Below, one piece after another: positions 50,697 through 59,301 of a stretch of 64,000 nt of DNA. The notes under the pieces were generated by a model. That model was not told where the DNA came from. It searched no databases and worked only from the letters and a program-made list of their open reading frames with translations. Each line of letters begins with the position of its first letter. Position 1 is the stretch's first letter. The position numbers were made by a program, and so were the translations under genes. Source of the stretch: Microbacterium enclense (lineage in GTDB: Bacteria > Actinomycetota > Actinomycetes > Actinomycetales > Microbacteriaceae); contig CP116226.1 in assembly GCA_038182865.1 (NCBI GenBank), positions 2,418,001 to 2,482,000 on the forward strand, given 5' to 3'.

Positions 50697-51601
50697 GCGC
50701 CACCACCACCCTCCCCGAGGTGACCGGCCGCGCACGGGTACCCAAGCCCGCGAAGGCTTCGAAGGCCTCGCTGTCGTCGCCGCGCACCCGTGCGCTGCGA
50801 GTGCTGAGCAACACGCTGCTCATCGTCATCGGCATCCTGTTCGTCGTCCCGCTCATCTGGCTCGTCACGGCCTCGCTCGACGCGCAGCCCACGCTCGCGA
50901 TCAAGATGCCCGAGGTCGTCACCCTCGACAACTTCGCGGCCGTGATGAAGCCCGACCTGCTGTTCCTGCCGCTGTGGAACAGCGTGCTGCTGGCCGGAGG
51001 CACCGCGATCGCCACGGTGGTGCTCGCCTCGTTGGCGGCCTACCCGCTGTCGCGCTACAAGATGCGCGTGGGCAAGCCCTTCCTCTACGCGGTGCTGTTC
51101 GGCACGTGTCTGCCGATCACGGCGATCATGGTGCCGGTCTACAGCCTGTTCGTGCAGCTGAACCTCATTGACTCGATCGGTGGCACGATCCTCTTCCTCA
51201 CCGCGAGCGCCCTGCCGATCGCGATCTGGATGATGAAGAACTTCATGGACGGCGTGCCCGTCGAGCTCGAGCACGCGGCCTGGATGGACGGGGCGGGGTC
51301 GATGCGCACGCTCGTGCAGATCGTGCTCCCGCTCATGCGTCCCGGCATCGCTGTGGTGTTCATCTTCACGTTCATCCAGGCGTGGGGGAACTTCTTCGTC
51401 CCCTTCGTGCTGCTGCTCAGTCCCGACTACCAGCCGGCAGCCGTCAGCATCTTCAACTTCTTCGGGTCGTTCGGAGCCGTGGCCTACGGCCAGCTCGCCG
51501 CGTACTCGATCGTCTACTCCCTGCCCGTGCTCGGTCTGTACGTCCTCGTGCAGCGCGGCCTCGGTGGCCCGTCGGCACTCGCCGGCGCGGTCAAGGGCTG
51601 A
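50693..51601 (+). CDS. ABC sugar importer, permease (MalG-like)
   Basis: 302 residues, six predicted membrane segments, basic 40-residue N-terminal head. EAA loop PVELEHAAWMDGAGSMRTL near residue 185, then IVLPLMRPG. Followed 27 bp later by the mannosidase gene in the same operon. Confidence 0.92.
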   Translation: MSATTTLPEVTGRARVPKPAKASKASLSSPRTRALRVLSNTLLIVIGILFVVPLIWLVTASLDAQPTLAIKMPEVVTLDNFAAVMKPDLLFLPLWNSVLLAGGTAIATVVLASLAAYPLSRYKMRVGKPFLYAVLFGTCLPITAIMVPVYSLFVQLNLIDSIGGTILFLTASALPIAIWMMKNFMDGVPVELEHAAWMDGAGSMRTLVQIVLPLMRPGIAVVFIFTFIQAWGNFFVPFVLLLSPDYQPAAVSIFNFFGSFGAVAYGQLAAYSIVYSLPVLGLYVLVQRGLGGPSALAGAVKG

Positions 51602-51628
51602 CCCGTCCCCCCAGACAAGGAATCTTTC

Positions 51629-54600
51629 ATGCACGACCGCACCGCGCTCATCGAGATGCGCATCGAACGCTTCATCCGCGAGCGTCTCGCCCCCGCCGTC
51701 TATCGCGCCCGTCAGCCCCTCGATATCTCCGCGTGGGAGGCCCCGGGCGAGCCCGTGACCTTCGCGGAGGCTCGGGATGCCAGCTACCACCCCTTCGCCA
51801 TCGGCACCGCGTGGGGCCGGGCGTGGGGGACCACGTGGTTCGCCGTATCGGGGGAGATCCCCACCGACTGGCGCGATGCCTCGGGCGTGCTGCCCGCGGG
51901 CACCGTCGCCGAGCTCGTCGTCGACCTGGGCTTCACCAGCGGCCAGAGCGGCTTCCAGTGCGAGGCGCTCGTCTGGAACCGCGAGGGCGCCCCCATCAAG
52001 GGCGTGTCGCCGTTCAACAACACCACCCCCGCCGCGATCGACGCCGACGGACGCGTCGACGTGCTGGTCGAGGCCGCCTCGAACCCCGACGTGGGCAGCC
52101 TCTTCACCTTCGAGCCGACGCACCTCGGCGACCTGGCCACCGCGGGGGACGCTCCTCTCTACACGTTGCGCGACATGTCGATCGGCCTCCGCGACCTCGC
52201 CGTGTGGGAGCTGCTCCAGGACTTCCGTCTGCTGCAGGGCCTCATCGCCGAGCTCGACGCGACGTCCGCCCGCCGCGCGACCCTGCTGGAGGCCATGGAC
52301 GCCGCGATCGACGCCGTCGATCCCGAGGACGTCGCCGGCACCGCGCAGGCCGGGCGCGACGTGCTCGCCCCGCTGATGGCCGCGCCCGCGGCATCCAGTG
52401 CCCACGTGTTGCACGCGGTCGGTCACGCGCACATCGACTCGGCGTGGCTCTGGCCCGTGCGCGAGACGGCGCGCAAGGTCTCACGCACGTTCAGCAACGT
52501 GCTCTCGCTCATGGACGAGGACCCCGGGTTCGTCTTCGCGAGCTCGTCGGCCCAGCAGTTCGCCTGGATGAAGGAGCACTACCCGGCACTCTGGGAGCGG
52601 CTGAAGGCGCGCGTCGCCGAGGGCCGCTTCGTGCCCGTGGGCGGCATGTGGGTCGAGTCCGACACCAACATGGTCGGTGGCGAGGCCATGGCCCGGCAGT
52701 TCGTGGAGGGCAAGACGTTCTTCCTCGAGGAGTTCGGCATCGACACCGAAGAGGTGTGGCTCCCCGACTCGTTCGGCTACAGCGGCGCGCTGCCGCAGAT
52801 CATGAGAGCTGCCGGCGCCCGCTGGTTCCTCACGCAGAAGATCTCGTGGAACGAGACCAACCGCATCCCGCATCACACCTTCCGCTGGGAGGGCATCGAC
52901 GGCTCGCGCATCTTCACGCACTTCCCGCCCGTCGACAAGTACAACTCGGAGGTCACCGCGGCCGACCTCGCGCACGCCGAGCGGAACTTCGCCGACAAGG
53001 GTCGCGCCCGCACCTCGTTGCTGCCCTACGGCTTCGGCGACGGCGGCGGCGGACCCACGCGCGAGATGACGGCGACCATCGCGCGGACGCACTCGCTCGA
53101 AGGCGCACCGGTCGTGAAGCACTCCACGCCCCGGGAGTTCTTCGAGACCGCCGAGGCCGAGTACGCCGATCCGGCCGTGTGGGCGGGGGAGCTGTACCTC
53201 GAGTTCCACCGCGGCACGTACACCAGCCAGCTGCGCACCAAGCAGGGCAACCGCCGCAGCGAGCACCTGCTGCGCGAGGCCGAGCTCTGGGCGGCGACCG
53301 CGACCGTGCGCGCGGGCGCGGCGTACCCGGCCGAGACGTTCCAGCGCCTGTGGCGTCTGGTACTGCTGCAGCAGTTCCACGACATCCTGCCCGGCACCTC
53401 GATCGCCTGGGTGCATCGGGATGCCGAGCGCAACTACGCAGCCATCGCGACCGAGCTCGAGCAGGTCATCGCCGACAGCCTCCGTGCGCTGGTCGGCACC
53501 GGCGACCGCGCGGTCGTGGCGAACGCCGCCCCGCACGGTCGTGCCGGCGCTCCCGCCCTCGCGATCGCCCCGGCGACGCACGGGGGGGACGTCGTCCCCC
53601 GCGCCGAGGGCGAGGGCTACGTGCTCGACAACGGCGTCGTGCGCGCGGTCATCGACGGCCGGGGTCTGATCACGTCGCTGGTGGATCTGGCATCCGGTCG
53701 TGAGGTCGTGCCCGCGGGCCACGTGGCGGGGCAGTTCGAGATCTTCCGCGACACCCCCACCCAGTGGGACGCGTGGGACATCGACGAGACCTACCGTCGT
53801 CACGCCACTGCGCTCGTCACGGCCGATGCCGTGCGCCTCGACGGCGACGCCGTGATCGTCGAGCGCACGGTCGGCGCCTCCACGATCGTGCAGCGCATCG
53901 CCCTCGCCGAGGGCGCGCGCACGCTGCGCCTGTCGCTCGACGTCGACTGGCACGAGCAGCAGAAGCTGCTCAAGCTGCGCGTCCCCGTCGACGTGCACAC
54001 CGACCACGCGGCATCCGAGATCCAGTTCGGCCACATCGTGCGCCCGACCCACACGAACACCTCGTGGGACTCGGCCCGCTTCGAGACCGCCGCGCACCGC
54101 TGGGTGCGCGTCGCGGAGCCGAGCTTCGGCGTCGCGGTCACCAACGACTCGACGTACGGTCACGACATCACGCGCCACGGGCGCGAAAGCGGCGGCACGT
54201 TCTCCCTCGTGCGGCTGTCGATCATCCGCTCGGCGACCTTCCCCGACCCCGGTCAGGACCAGGGCGCGCACCACCTCGAGGTGGGCATCGTCGTGGGCGC
54301 CGAGGTCGTGGACGCGGTCGCCGAGGGCTACCGCACGAACCTTCCCGTGCGCGTGGTGCCCGACGCCGCCGAGGAGTCGGTCGCGCCCCTGGTGTCGATC
54401 GACGAGCCGGGCGTGGTCGTCGAGGCGATCAAGCTCGCGCAGGACGGCTCGGGAGACGTCGTCGTGCGCCTGTACGAGGCCCTGGGCCAGCGCGCGCACG
54501 CGCGCCTCGACGCCGGATTCGAGGTCACGGGTGTGACCGAGACCGACCTGCTCGAGCGCGAGGTGGATGCTGCGGCGGTGTCGAGCGTCGCGGGCGGTGT

Positions 54601-54655
54601 GGTCGAGCTCGAGCTGCGGCCGTTCCAGCTGGTGACGTTGCGCCTGAAGCGCTGA
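51629..54655 (+). CDS. GH38 alpha-mannosidase
   Basis: 1008 residues, full length. GH38 catalytic residues visible: zinc ligands His268 and Asp270 in VGHAHIDSAWLWP, nucleophile Asp380 in WLPDSFGYSGALPQIM, and a further zinc His in QQFHDILPGTSI near residue 585. The N-terminal beta domain precedes the seven-stranded catalytic domain; C-terminal beta-sandwiches complete the fold. No signal peptide, so it acts in the cytoplasm on imported mannosides. AAGGAA ribosome site. Last gene of the importer operon; followed by palindromic element copy 4. Confidence 0.96.
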   Translation: MHDRTALIEMRIERFIRERLAPAVYRARQPLDISAWEAPGEPVTFAEARDASYHPFAIGTAWGRAWGTTWFAVSGEIPTDWRDASGVLPAGTVAELVVDLGFTSGQSGFQCEALVWNREGAPIKGVSPFNNTTPAAIDADGRVDVLVEAASNPDVGSLFTFEPTHLGDLATAGDAPLYTLRDMSIGLRDLAVWELLQDFRLLQGLIAELDATSARRATLLEAMDAAIDAVDPEDVAGTAQAGRDVLAPLMAAPAASSAHVLHAVGHAHIDSAWLWPVRETARKVSRTFSNVLSLMDEDPGFVFASSSAQQFAWMKEHYPALWERLKARVAEGRFVPVGGMWVESDTNMVGGEAMARQFVEGKTFFLEEFGIDTEEVWLPDSFGYSGALPQIMRAAGARWFLTQKISWNETNRIPHHTFRWEGIDGSRIFTHFPPVDKYNSEVTAADLAHAERNFADKGRARTSLLPYGFGDGGGGPTREMTATIARTHSLEGAPVVKHSTPREFFETAEAEYADPAVWAGELYLEFHRGTYTSQLRTKQGNRRSEHLLREAELWAATATVRAGAAYPAETFQRLWRLVLLQQFHDILPGTSIAWVHRDAERNYAAIATELEQVIADSLRALVGTGDRAVVANAAPHGRAGAPALAIAPATHGGDVVPRAEGEGYVLDNGVVRAVIDGRGLITSLVDLASGREVVPAGHVAGQFEIFRDTPTQWDAWDIDETYRRHATALVTADAVRLDGDAVIVERTVGASTIVQRIALAEGARTLRLSLDVDWHEQQKLLKLRVPVDVHTDHAASEIQFGHIVRPTHTNTSWDSARFETAAHRWVRVAEPSFGVAVTNDSTYGHDITRHGRESGGTFSLVRLSIIRSATFPDPGQDQGAHHLEVGIVVGAEVVDAVAEGYRTNLPVRVVPDAAEESVAPLVSIDEPGVVVEAIKLAQDGSGDVVVRLYEALGQRAHARLDAGFEVTGVTETDLLEREVDAAAVSSVAGGVVELELRPFQLVTLRLKR

Positions 54656-54691
54656 GCCGCGACGTCGGCGCGGGGCGTTGCGGCGGCCTCT

Positions 54692-54757
54692 GGAGGAGAT
54701 TCCGGGAGCGGAGGAGGGATGCCGTGTGTGGTGTCCTCCCGTCCCGGTTTCTCCTCC
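54692..54757. repeat. 66-bp dispersed palindromic element, copy 4
   Basis: Outer arms GGAGGAGA (54692-54699) and TCTCCTCC (54750-54757), middle arms CCGGGA (54702-54707) and TCCCGG (54742-54747), inner arms GGAGGA (54710-54715) and TCCTCC (54734-54739), loop 54716-54733. All three stems pair perfectly with 2-nt internal loops between them, making this the best-formed copy. Lies in the 273-bp convergent gap after the mannosidase gene. Confidence 0.9.
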
Positions 54758-54761
54758 CATC

Positions 54762-54840
54762 GCGGGGCGCGGGGCGCGAGGCGCGGGGCGCGGCCGGGCG
54801 ACGCGGGGCGCGGGGCGCCGGGCGCGGCGAGGCGACGCGG
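54762..54840. repeat. GC-only degenerate tandem repeat
   Basis: About 80 bp composed of variants of the 7-mer GCGGGGC, with interspersed CGAGGC and CGACGC units. It follows palindromic element copy 4 directly in the same convergent gap. Looks like slippage-generated simple sequence; no gene or array structure. Confidence 0.6.
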
Positions 54841-54928
54841 GCCCCGCGGCGAGGACCGCGCGCCGCGGATCGGGCGCCGCGAACCGCAGGGCCCCGATCC
54901 ACGCGACCGCGGAACCCCGTCTCGGGGC

Positions 54929-55417
54929 TCACGCCGCCGCGACGGCCATGAGCGCCACGGATGCCGCCATCGCACCGATCTGCGCGCGATCGAGTCGCGT
55001 CGGCATCTGTCGCATCGCCGCAGCCGAGAACACGGTGTAGCCCACGGCGGCCCCGACGAGGACGGGCGCGAGCGCGACACCGTGTGCGTGAGCGGGCGTG
55101 TGGGCGCCCATTGCGACCTGTAGCCCGGCCATCACCACCATGCCGAGCGTCGTGTGCAGCGTCATCGTCACGGGGACCCGCGAGATCCGACGCTGCCGCG
55201 GTCGCCGCCAGACCGCGAGCCCGAGGGCCGCCGTCAGCAGCAGTGCGGCCCAGTAGACCGGGGGCACGACGCCGAAGGCGGCGGCATCCAGCATCGCGAG
55301 CACCATGAGCACCGAGGCCACGACCTCGGGCGGCCGCACCCGCGCACGGTCGGCGGCCAGACAGCAGGCACCGACCGCGGCGGGGGCGACCGCCCACGCG
55401 TGGAGGATCTCGCTCAT
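54929..55417 (-). CDS. Small multi-pass membrane protein next to amine oxidase
   Basis: 162 residues, five to six hydrophobic segments. ATG 5 bp after the amine oxidase stop, so cotranscribed. Residues GAHTPAHAHG near 105 contain three histidines, and MRQMPTRLDR near 140 is a short charged loop. It may resemble DUF5134-type actinobacterial membrane proteins, but I do not recognise it firmly. Coupling with a copper enzyme makes a role in metal supply or membrane anchoring conceivable (inference). Confidence 0.7.
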   Translation of the reverse strand: MSEILHAWAVAPAAVGACCLAADRARVRPPEVVASVLMVLAMLDAAAFGVVPPVYWAALLLTAALGLAVWRRPRQRRISRVPVTMTLHTTLGMVVMAGLQVAMGAHTPAHAHGVALAPVLVGAAVGYTVFSAAAMRQMPTRLDRAQIGAMAASVALMAVAAA

Positions 55418-55421
55418 CGTG

Positions 55422-57473
55422 TCAACACTGGTGGTCGGCGCCGTGACCGTCGTGACCGTGCGCGCTGTGGTCATGACCGTGCGCGCCGACCGCCTCGTCC
55501 GCGTGCGGGCCGTGGCCGTGCCCGTCGGCGTGGGCCATCGGAGCGCAGTGCGACGACGCCGGCGCCGGGACGTTCAGCACGGGGTTGCGCTCGAAGAAGT
55601 TGTACGGCTTGAGCGTGAACTTCGCGTAGTCCATCGGCATGACGGGCCAGTCCTCGTTGCGCGGGAAGTGCGTGAGCCCGAAGGTGTGCCAGAGCACGAC
55701 ATCCTCGCCCACGAGCGGCTCGTCGCCCGCGATGAAGGCCGGGATGCCGGCACCTCCGGGGTGCTGGTTGACGAAGTCGCCCGCCGCGTACCGCTCGTCG
55801 GGGTCGTACTTCGTGACGAACAGGTTCTTCGTCGCGAACGCGGCGCGCGCGGCGATCGACGAGCTGTCGTCGGCGAGCAGCACCGGGGTCTCGGTGGGGA
55901 AGAGCATGTACGACGTCGCCTGGCCGCGCTCGGTGGTCTTCTCGGTCGAGGCGATCTGCCAGACCCGGTTCACCGCGCCGTCGGCCACACGACCCGACTC
56001 CTTCTCGCTCGTGATGGGCGTCACCTTCTTGGTGAAGGCGTTGCCGGCGGGGTTCTCGGCCGAGATCGGCACGCGCACGGCGTCGATCTCGTTGACGACG
56101 TTCGCGACGCCGTCGACGGTCATGTCCAGACGCGCCGAGAACAGGTGCTGGTGGTACGGCGCTCCGAGCCCCGGGGCGACCTCCGACGCGTAGGGGTAGC
56201 CCTCGCCCGGGTAGGCGGAGGTGAACAGGATGCCGGTGAGCTTGGCCTCGCACTCGATGGTGCCGTCGAGGTACAGGTACCAGTAGAAGCCGTAGTCGTA
56301 GTTGCCGACGGTGGTGAAGAACGAGATGACGAGTCGACGCGAACGGCGCACCTCGCTGGACCCCGTGAAGATGTCGGTGTGCTTCCACAGGGTGCCGAAG
56401 TCCTCCTCGTGCATGCACACGGCGTTGCGCACGGTGCGCGGCATCCCGTTCTCGTCCGACAGCACCGCGTCGACGTAGGTGATGTCGCCGACGCAGTCGC
56501 ATCCGAGTTCGAGCTCGTTCGTGTAGCGCCCGAAGAGGTACTCGCCCGTGTCGAAGTAGTTCTGCCAGAACCGGTTGGGCGCGGGGTCGGCGTAGGGAAC
56601 GACCATCTCGCTGATCGATCCGCGGTACATCACGGGGCGCCCGGCGAACGACAGCTGGCGCAGGATCAGACCCTCACGGGTGTCGAAACCGATGCGTAGG
56701 TCCCACTCGCCCCACGTCACGTGCTCGTCGTCGACGGTGAAGCTCGCCCCTTCGGGCTGCGTGATGACGAGGGGCTTCAGGCCCTCGAGCGGCGGCCCCT
56801 GGAGCTCGGGGTCGTCGAAGTTGCCGTGCGTCTCGGGCACGGTGAAGCCGGGGGTGTCGACGATCTCGATGATCCGCCGGTCGGCGACGTCGATGTAGGC
56901 GGTCAGCCCGTCGACGGGGTGCGCCCACGGGTGGTCGGCGGGGTGGTCCTGGCGGAACGCGAACGTGCGGAGAACGCGGCGGCCCACCTCGTTCTCGTAG
57001 CCGTAGTGACCGGCTGACAGGGGCACGAGCACGACGTCGGCGGTCGTCAGGCCGCGGGCGGCGAGGGCGGCGATCCACTCGGCGCTCTCGTTCGCGATGA
57101 TGCCGACCTCCTCGAACTCCGCGTCGAGGATCGGCAGCTGCCCATCGGAGCCGTCGAGCTCTGTGGAGCGGAGCACCTCGCCGGTGGCGAGCGAGACGAC
57201 GAGGTCGAGCGAGTGAGCGGTGCGCAGGTTCAGCAGCTGCACGCGGGCCCGCCGCTCGGGGAAGGCGGCCTCGCCGCGCTCCCAGGCGAGCACGTCGCCC
57301 TTGCGTGCCTCCTCGAGGCCGACGTAGGCGAAGCGGGTGGCCTCGTCGATGCCGTCGAGGCCGGCCACGATCGCGTGGACGGTGGTGATCTCGTCCGGCG
57401 AGAGCGATGCGAGGGGGTGGGCGGGGGCCGCGGGGGCGACGAAGGCGGTCGAGGTGGGGTCGGTGAGGGTCAT
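55422..57473 (-). CDS. Copper (primary) amine oxidase with His-rich C-terminal tail
   Basis: 683 residues. TPQ-forming Tyr392 lies in VGNYDYGF; copper ligands His441 and His443 in YHQHLFSARLDM and His602 in LTHFPRN; catalytic base Asp308 in YFDTGEYL. All match the phenylethylamine/tyramine oxidase family at a constant offset of about ten from the Arthrobacter enzyme (recalled numbering). It oxidises primary amines to aldehyde, ammonia and H2O2. The last 43 residues (from 641) hold 12 histidines plus Cys643 and a terminal Cys, an unusual metal-binding-like tail. Starts the operon with the small membrane protein; an APC permease gene upstream on the same strand may import amines. Confidence 0.96.
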   Translation of the reverse strand: MTLTDPTSTAFVAPAAPAHPLASLSPDEITTVHAIVAGLDGIDEATRFAYVGLEEARKGDVLAWERGEAAFPERRARVQLLNLRTAHSLDLVVSLATGEVLRSTELDGSDGQLPILDAEFEEVGIIANESAEWIAALAARGLTTADVVLVPLSAGHYGYENEVGRRVLRTFAFRQDHPADHPWAHPVDGLTAYIDVADRRIIEIVDTPGFTVPETHGNFDDPELQGPPLEGLKPLVITQPEGASFTVDDEHVTWGEWDLRIGFDTREGLILRQLSFAGRPVMYRGSISEMVVPYADPAPNRFWQNYFDTGEYLFGRYTNELELGCDCVGDITYVDAVLSDENGMPRTVRNAVCMHEEDFGTLWKHTDIFTGSSEVRRSRRLVISFFTTVGNYDYGFYWYLYLDGTIECEAKLTGILFTSAYPGEGYPYASEVAPGLGAPYHQHLFSARLDMTVDGVANVVNEIDAVRVPISAENPAGNAFTKKVTPITSEKESGRVADGAVNRVWQIASTEKTTERGQATSYMLFPTETPVLLADDSSSIAARAAFATKNLFVTKYDPDERYAAGDFVNQHPGGAGIPAFIAGDEPLVGEDVVLWHTFGLTHFPRNEDWPVMPMDYAKFTLKPYNFFERNPVLNVPAPASSHCAPMAHADGHGHGPHADEAVGAHGHDHSAHGHDGHGADHQC

Positions 57474-57610
57474 GATGTCTCTCTCGGTGGAACGGGTGTG
57501 ACGAAAAGGAACGGGGACGGATGCCGCGGCGGGAGCGTGCGATCACGGAGCGGGACCGTGGCGCGGGCCGCGGCACCCGGGTCGCTGCGCCAGCGCCGCG
57601 GCATCCGGGA

Positions 57611-59086
57611 TCAGCCCGCGATCGTGTCGGTGAGCTTGGCGTAGGCGGCCGGACGGCGGCGGCGGATCCAGGCGGCCTGGGCGTAGCCGAGCACGGGGAA
57701 CAGCACGACCAGGGCGAGGAGGAACCACGTGACGGCGCCGAAGACCGGGGCGCCGTCGGCGTCCATATCGCCGACCATCACGGGGAAATACACGACGATG
57801 ATCACGGCCGATACCGCCAGTCCGACGAAGCCGAGCGCGGGAGCGATGACGGTGTTCCACAGCCGCCGGTCGGCACGGGTACGGGCGAAGTAGACGATCA
57901 CGGCGACCGAGGTCGCGGCCATGAGGATCGCGATCGCGAGCGTCGCGACGCCGGCGAACCACGTGAAGACCTGCAGCAGCGGGTCGAGGTTCAGCACCGC
58001 GAAGATCGCCGTGAGCGCCGCGGCCGTCGCCGTCTGCACGATCGACGACACGTGCGGCGAGAGGTGCTTCGCGTGGACGCCGCCCACGCGGTCGGGGAGG
58101 ACCCCCGCGCCGGCCATCGCGTGCTGGTAGCGGGTGAGCACGTTGTGGAACGACAGCACGCAGGCGAACATCGAGGTCAGCAGCAGGACGTTGACGATGA
58201 TCTCGCCGACCGTGCCGAGATAGATCGCGACCGTGCGCAGCATGAGGGTGCCGGGGTCTTCCGCGGCGGCCGCGAGGACGCCGTTCGGCCCCCAGGCCAT
58301 CACGAGGCCCCAGGAGGCGAGCGTGTAGAAGATGCCGATGCCGATGACGGCGCCGTAGGTGGCGCGGGGGATCGTCCGGTCGGGATCACGGGCCTCGTCG
58401 CGGAAGATCGCCGTGGCCTCGAAGCCGATGAAGGCCGCGATGGCGAACATCAGGCCGACTCCGGGGGACCCGCTGAGCACGTTGGCCGGCTCGAACGGAG
58501 CGGCGCTCAAGCCCTCCGGCCCGCCGTTGAACACGACGGCCGCGACCAGCGCGAGGACGATCGCGACCTCGGCCACCAGCAGCACGCCGAGCACCTTGCT
58601 CGAGAGGTCGATGTGCCGGTAGCCCAGGATGCCGACGAGCCCGACGATCGCGAGCGCGTACAGCCACCACGCGAGGTCGGGTCCGCCGAGAGAGACGACG
58701 GTGATCTCGAGGAGGTAACCGATGTAGCCGTACACCGACACTTGGATGGTCGTGTAGGTCAGCATCGCCGTCCACGCCGCGGCCAGACCCGAGGGACGCC
58801 CGAGGCCGTAGCCGATGTAGGTGAAGAACGCGCCGGGGCGCGGCACGTGCCGCGTCATCGCGGCCAGACCCACCGCGAACAGCAGCAGGATGACGGCGCT
58901 GATGGCGTACAGCGTCGGAAAGCCCGCGCCGTTTCCGATCAGGATGCCGAGGGGAGCGGCGCCCCCGACGACAGTGAGCGGCGAGGCCGCGGCGACGACC
59001 ATGAAGACGATCGCGGTGACGCCGAGGGAGCCCTGCAGCGTCCGCTTCGCCGACGCCGCCACCCCCTTCGATTCGAGCTGGGTCAT
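57611..59086 (-). CDS. APC-superfamily amino acid/amine permease
   Basis: 491 residues, about 12 membrane segments. Features: GVTAIVFMVVAAASPLTVV at the first helix and FAIAAFIGFEATAIFRDEARD near residue 225 (helix 6 motif). Start at the ATG after GGAGG; the upstream in-frame extension is basic and unlikely. It lies 137 bp upstream of the amine oxidase on the same strand, suggesting amine uptake. Divergent from the second permease. Confidence 0.92.
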   Translation of the reverse strand: MTQLESKGVAASAKRTLQGSLGVTAIVFMVVAAASPLTVVGGAAPLGILIGNGAGFPTLYAISAVILLLFAVGLAAMTRHVPRPGAFFTYIGYGLGRPSGLAAAWTAMLTYTTIQVSVYGYIGYLLEITVVSLGGPDLAWWLYALAIVGLVGILGYRHIDLSSKVLGVLLVAEVAIVLALVAAVVFNGGPEGLSAAPFEPANVLSGSPGVGLMFAIAAFIGFEATAIFRDEARDPDRTIPRATYGAVIGIGIFYTLASWGLVMAWGPNGVLAAAAEDPGTLMLRTVAIYLGTVGEIIVNVLLLTSMFACVLSFHNVLTRYQHAMAGAGVLPDRVGGVHAKHLSPHVSSIVQTATAAALTAIFAVLNLDPLLQVFTWFAGVATLAIAILMAATSVAVIVYFARTRADRRLWNTVIAPALGFVGLAVSAVIIVVYFPVMVGDMDADGAPVFGAVTWFLLALVVLFPVLGYAQAAWIRRRRPAAYAKLTDTIAG

Positions 59087-59192
59087 GTCGGTTCCTCCGT
59101 GATGTCGGGTGAGGTGCGCGGTTCCGGTGTCGAGATTCCTCCTTCGTCGTTGCCTGCCCGTGTTGTGGTCGTGAAGGTGTCGCCTCGCCGAG

Positions 59193-59218
59193 TGAGACAC
59201 GGGCTGACGGGCGTCTCA
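59193..59218. promoter_or_regulatory. Candidate dyad operator between divergent permeases
   Basis: TGAGAC (59193-59198) and GTCTCA (59213-59218) form an inverted repeat with 14-bp spacing, in the 215-bp gap between the two divergent APC permease genes. The IclR regulator downstream is the obvious candidate binder. Symmetry only; no promoter elements fixed. Confidence 0.4.
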
Positions 59219-59301
59219 GTCGAGGTCACGAGGACGAAACATGGGGGTCGTCCGGGTGCAACGCCCGCCACGTACGGTCGGCATCACCCGACGGAGACCA
59301 C

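Noticed and set aside
52481..54760. Minus-strand open frame of about 760 codons
   Set aside because: Antisense to the catalytic and C-terminal parts of the GH38 mannosidase; composition typical of antisense frames in high-GC DNA.
54762..54840. Possible CRISPR array
   Set aside because: Repeat unit is 7 bp, degenerate and without spacers; no cas genes in the window.
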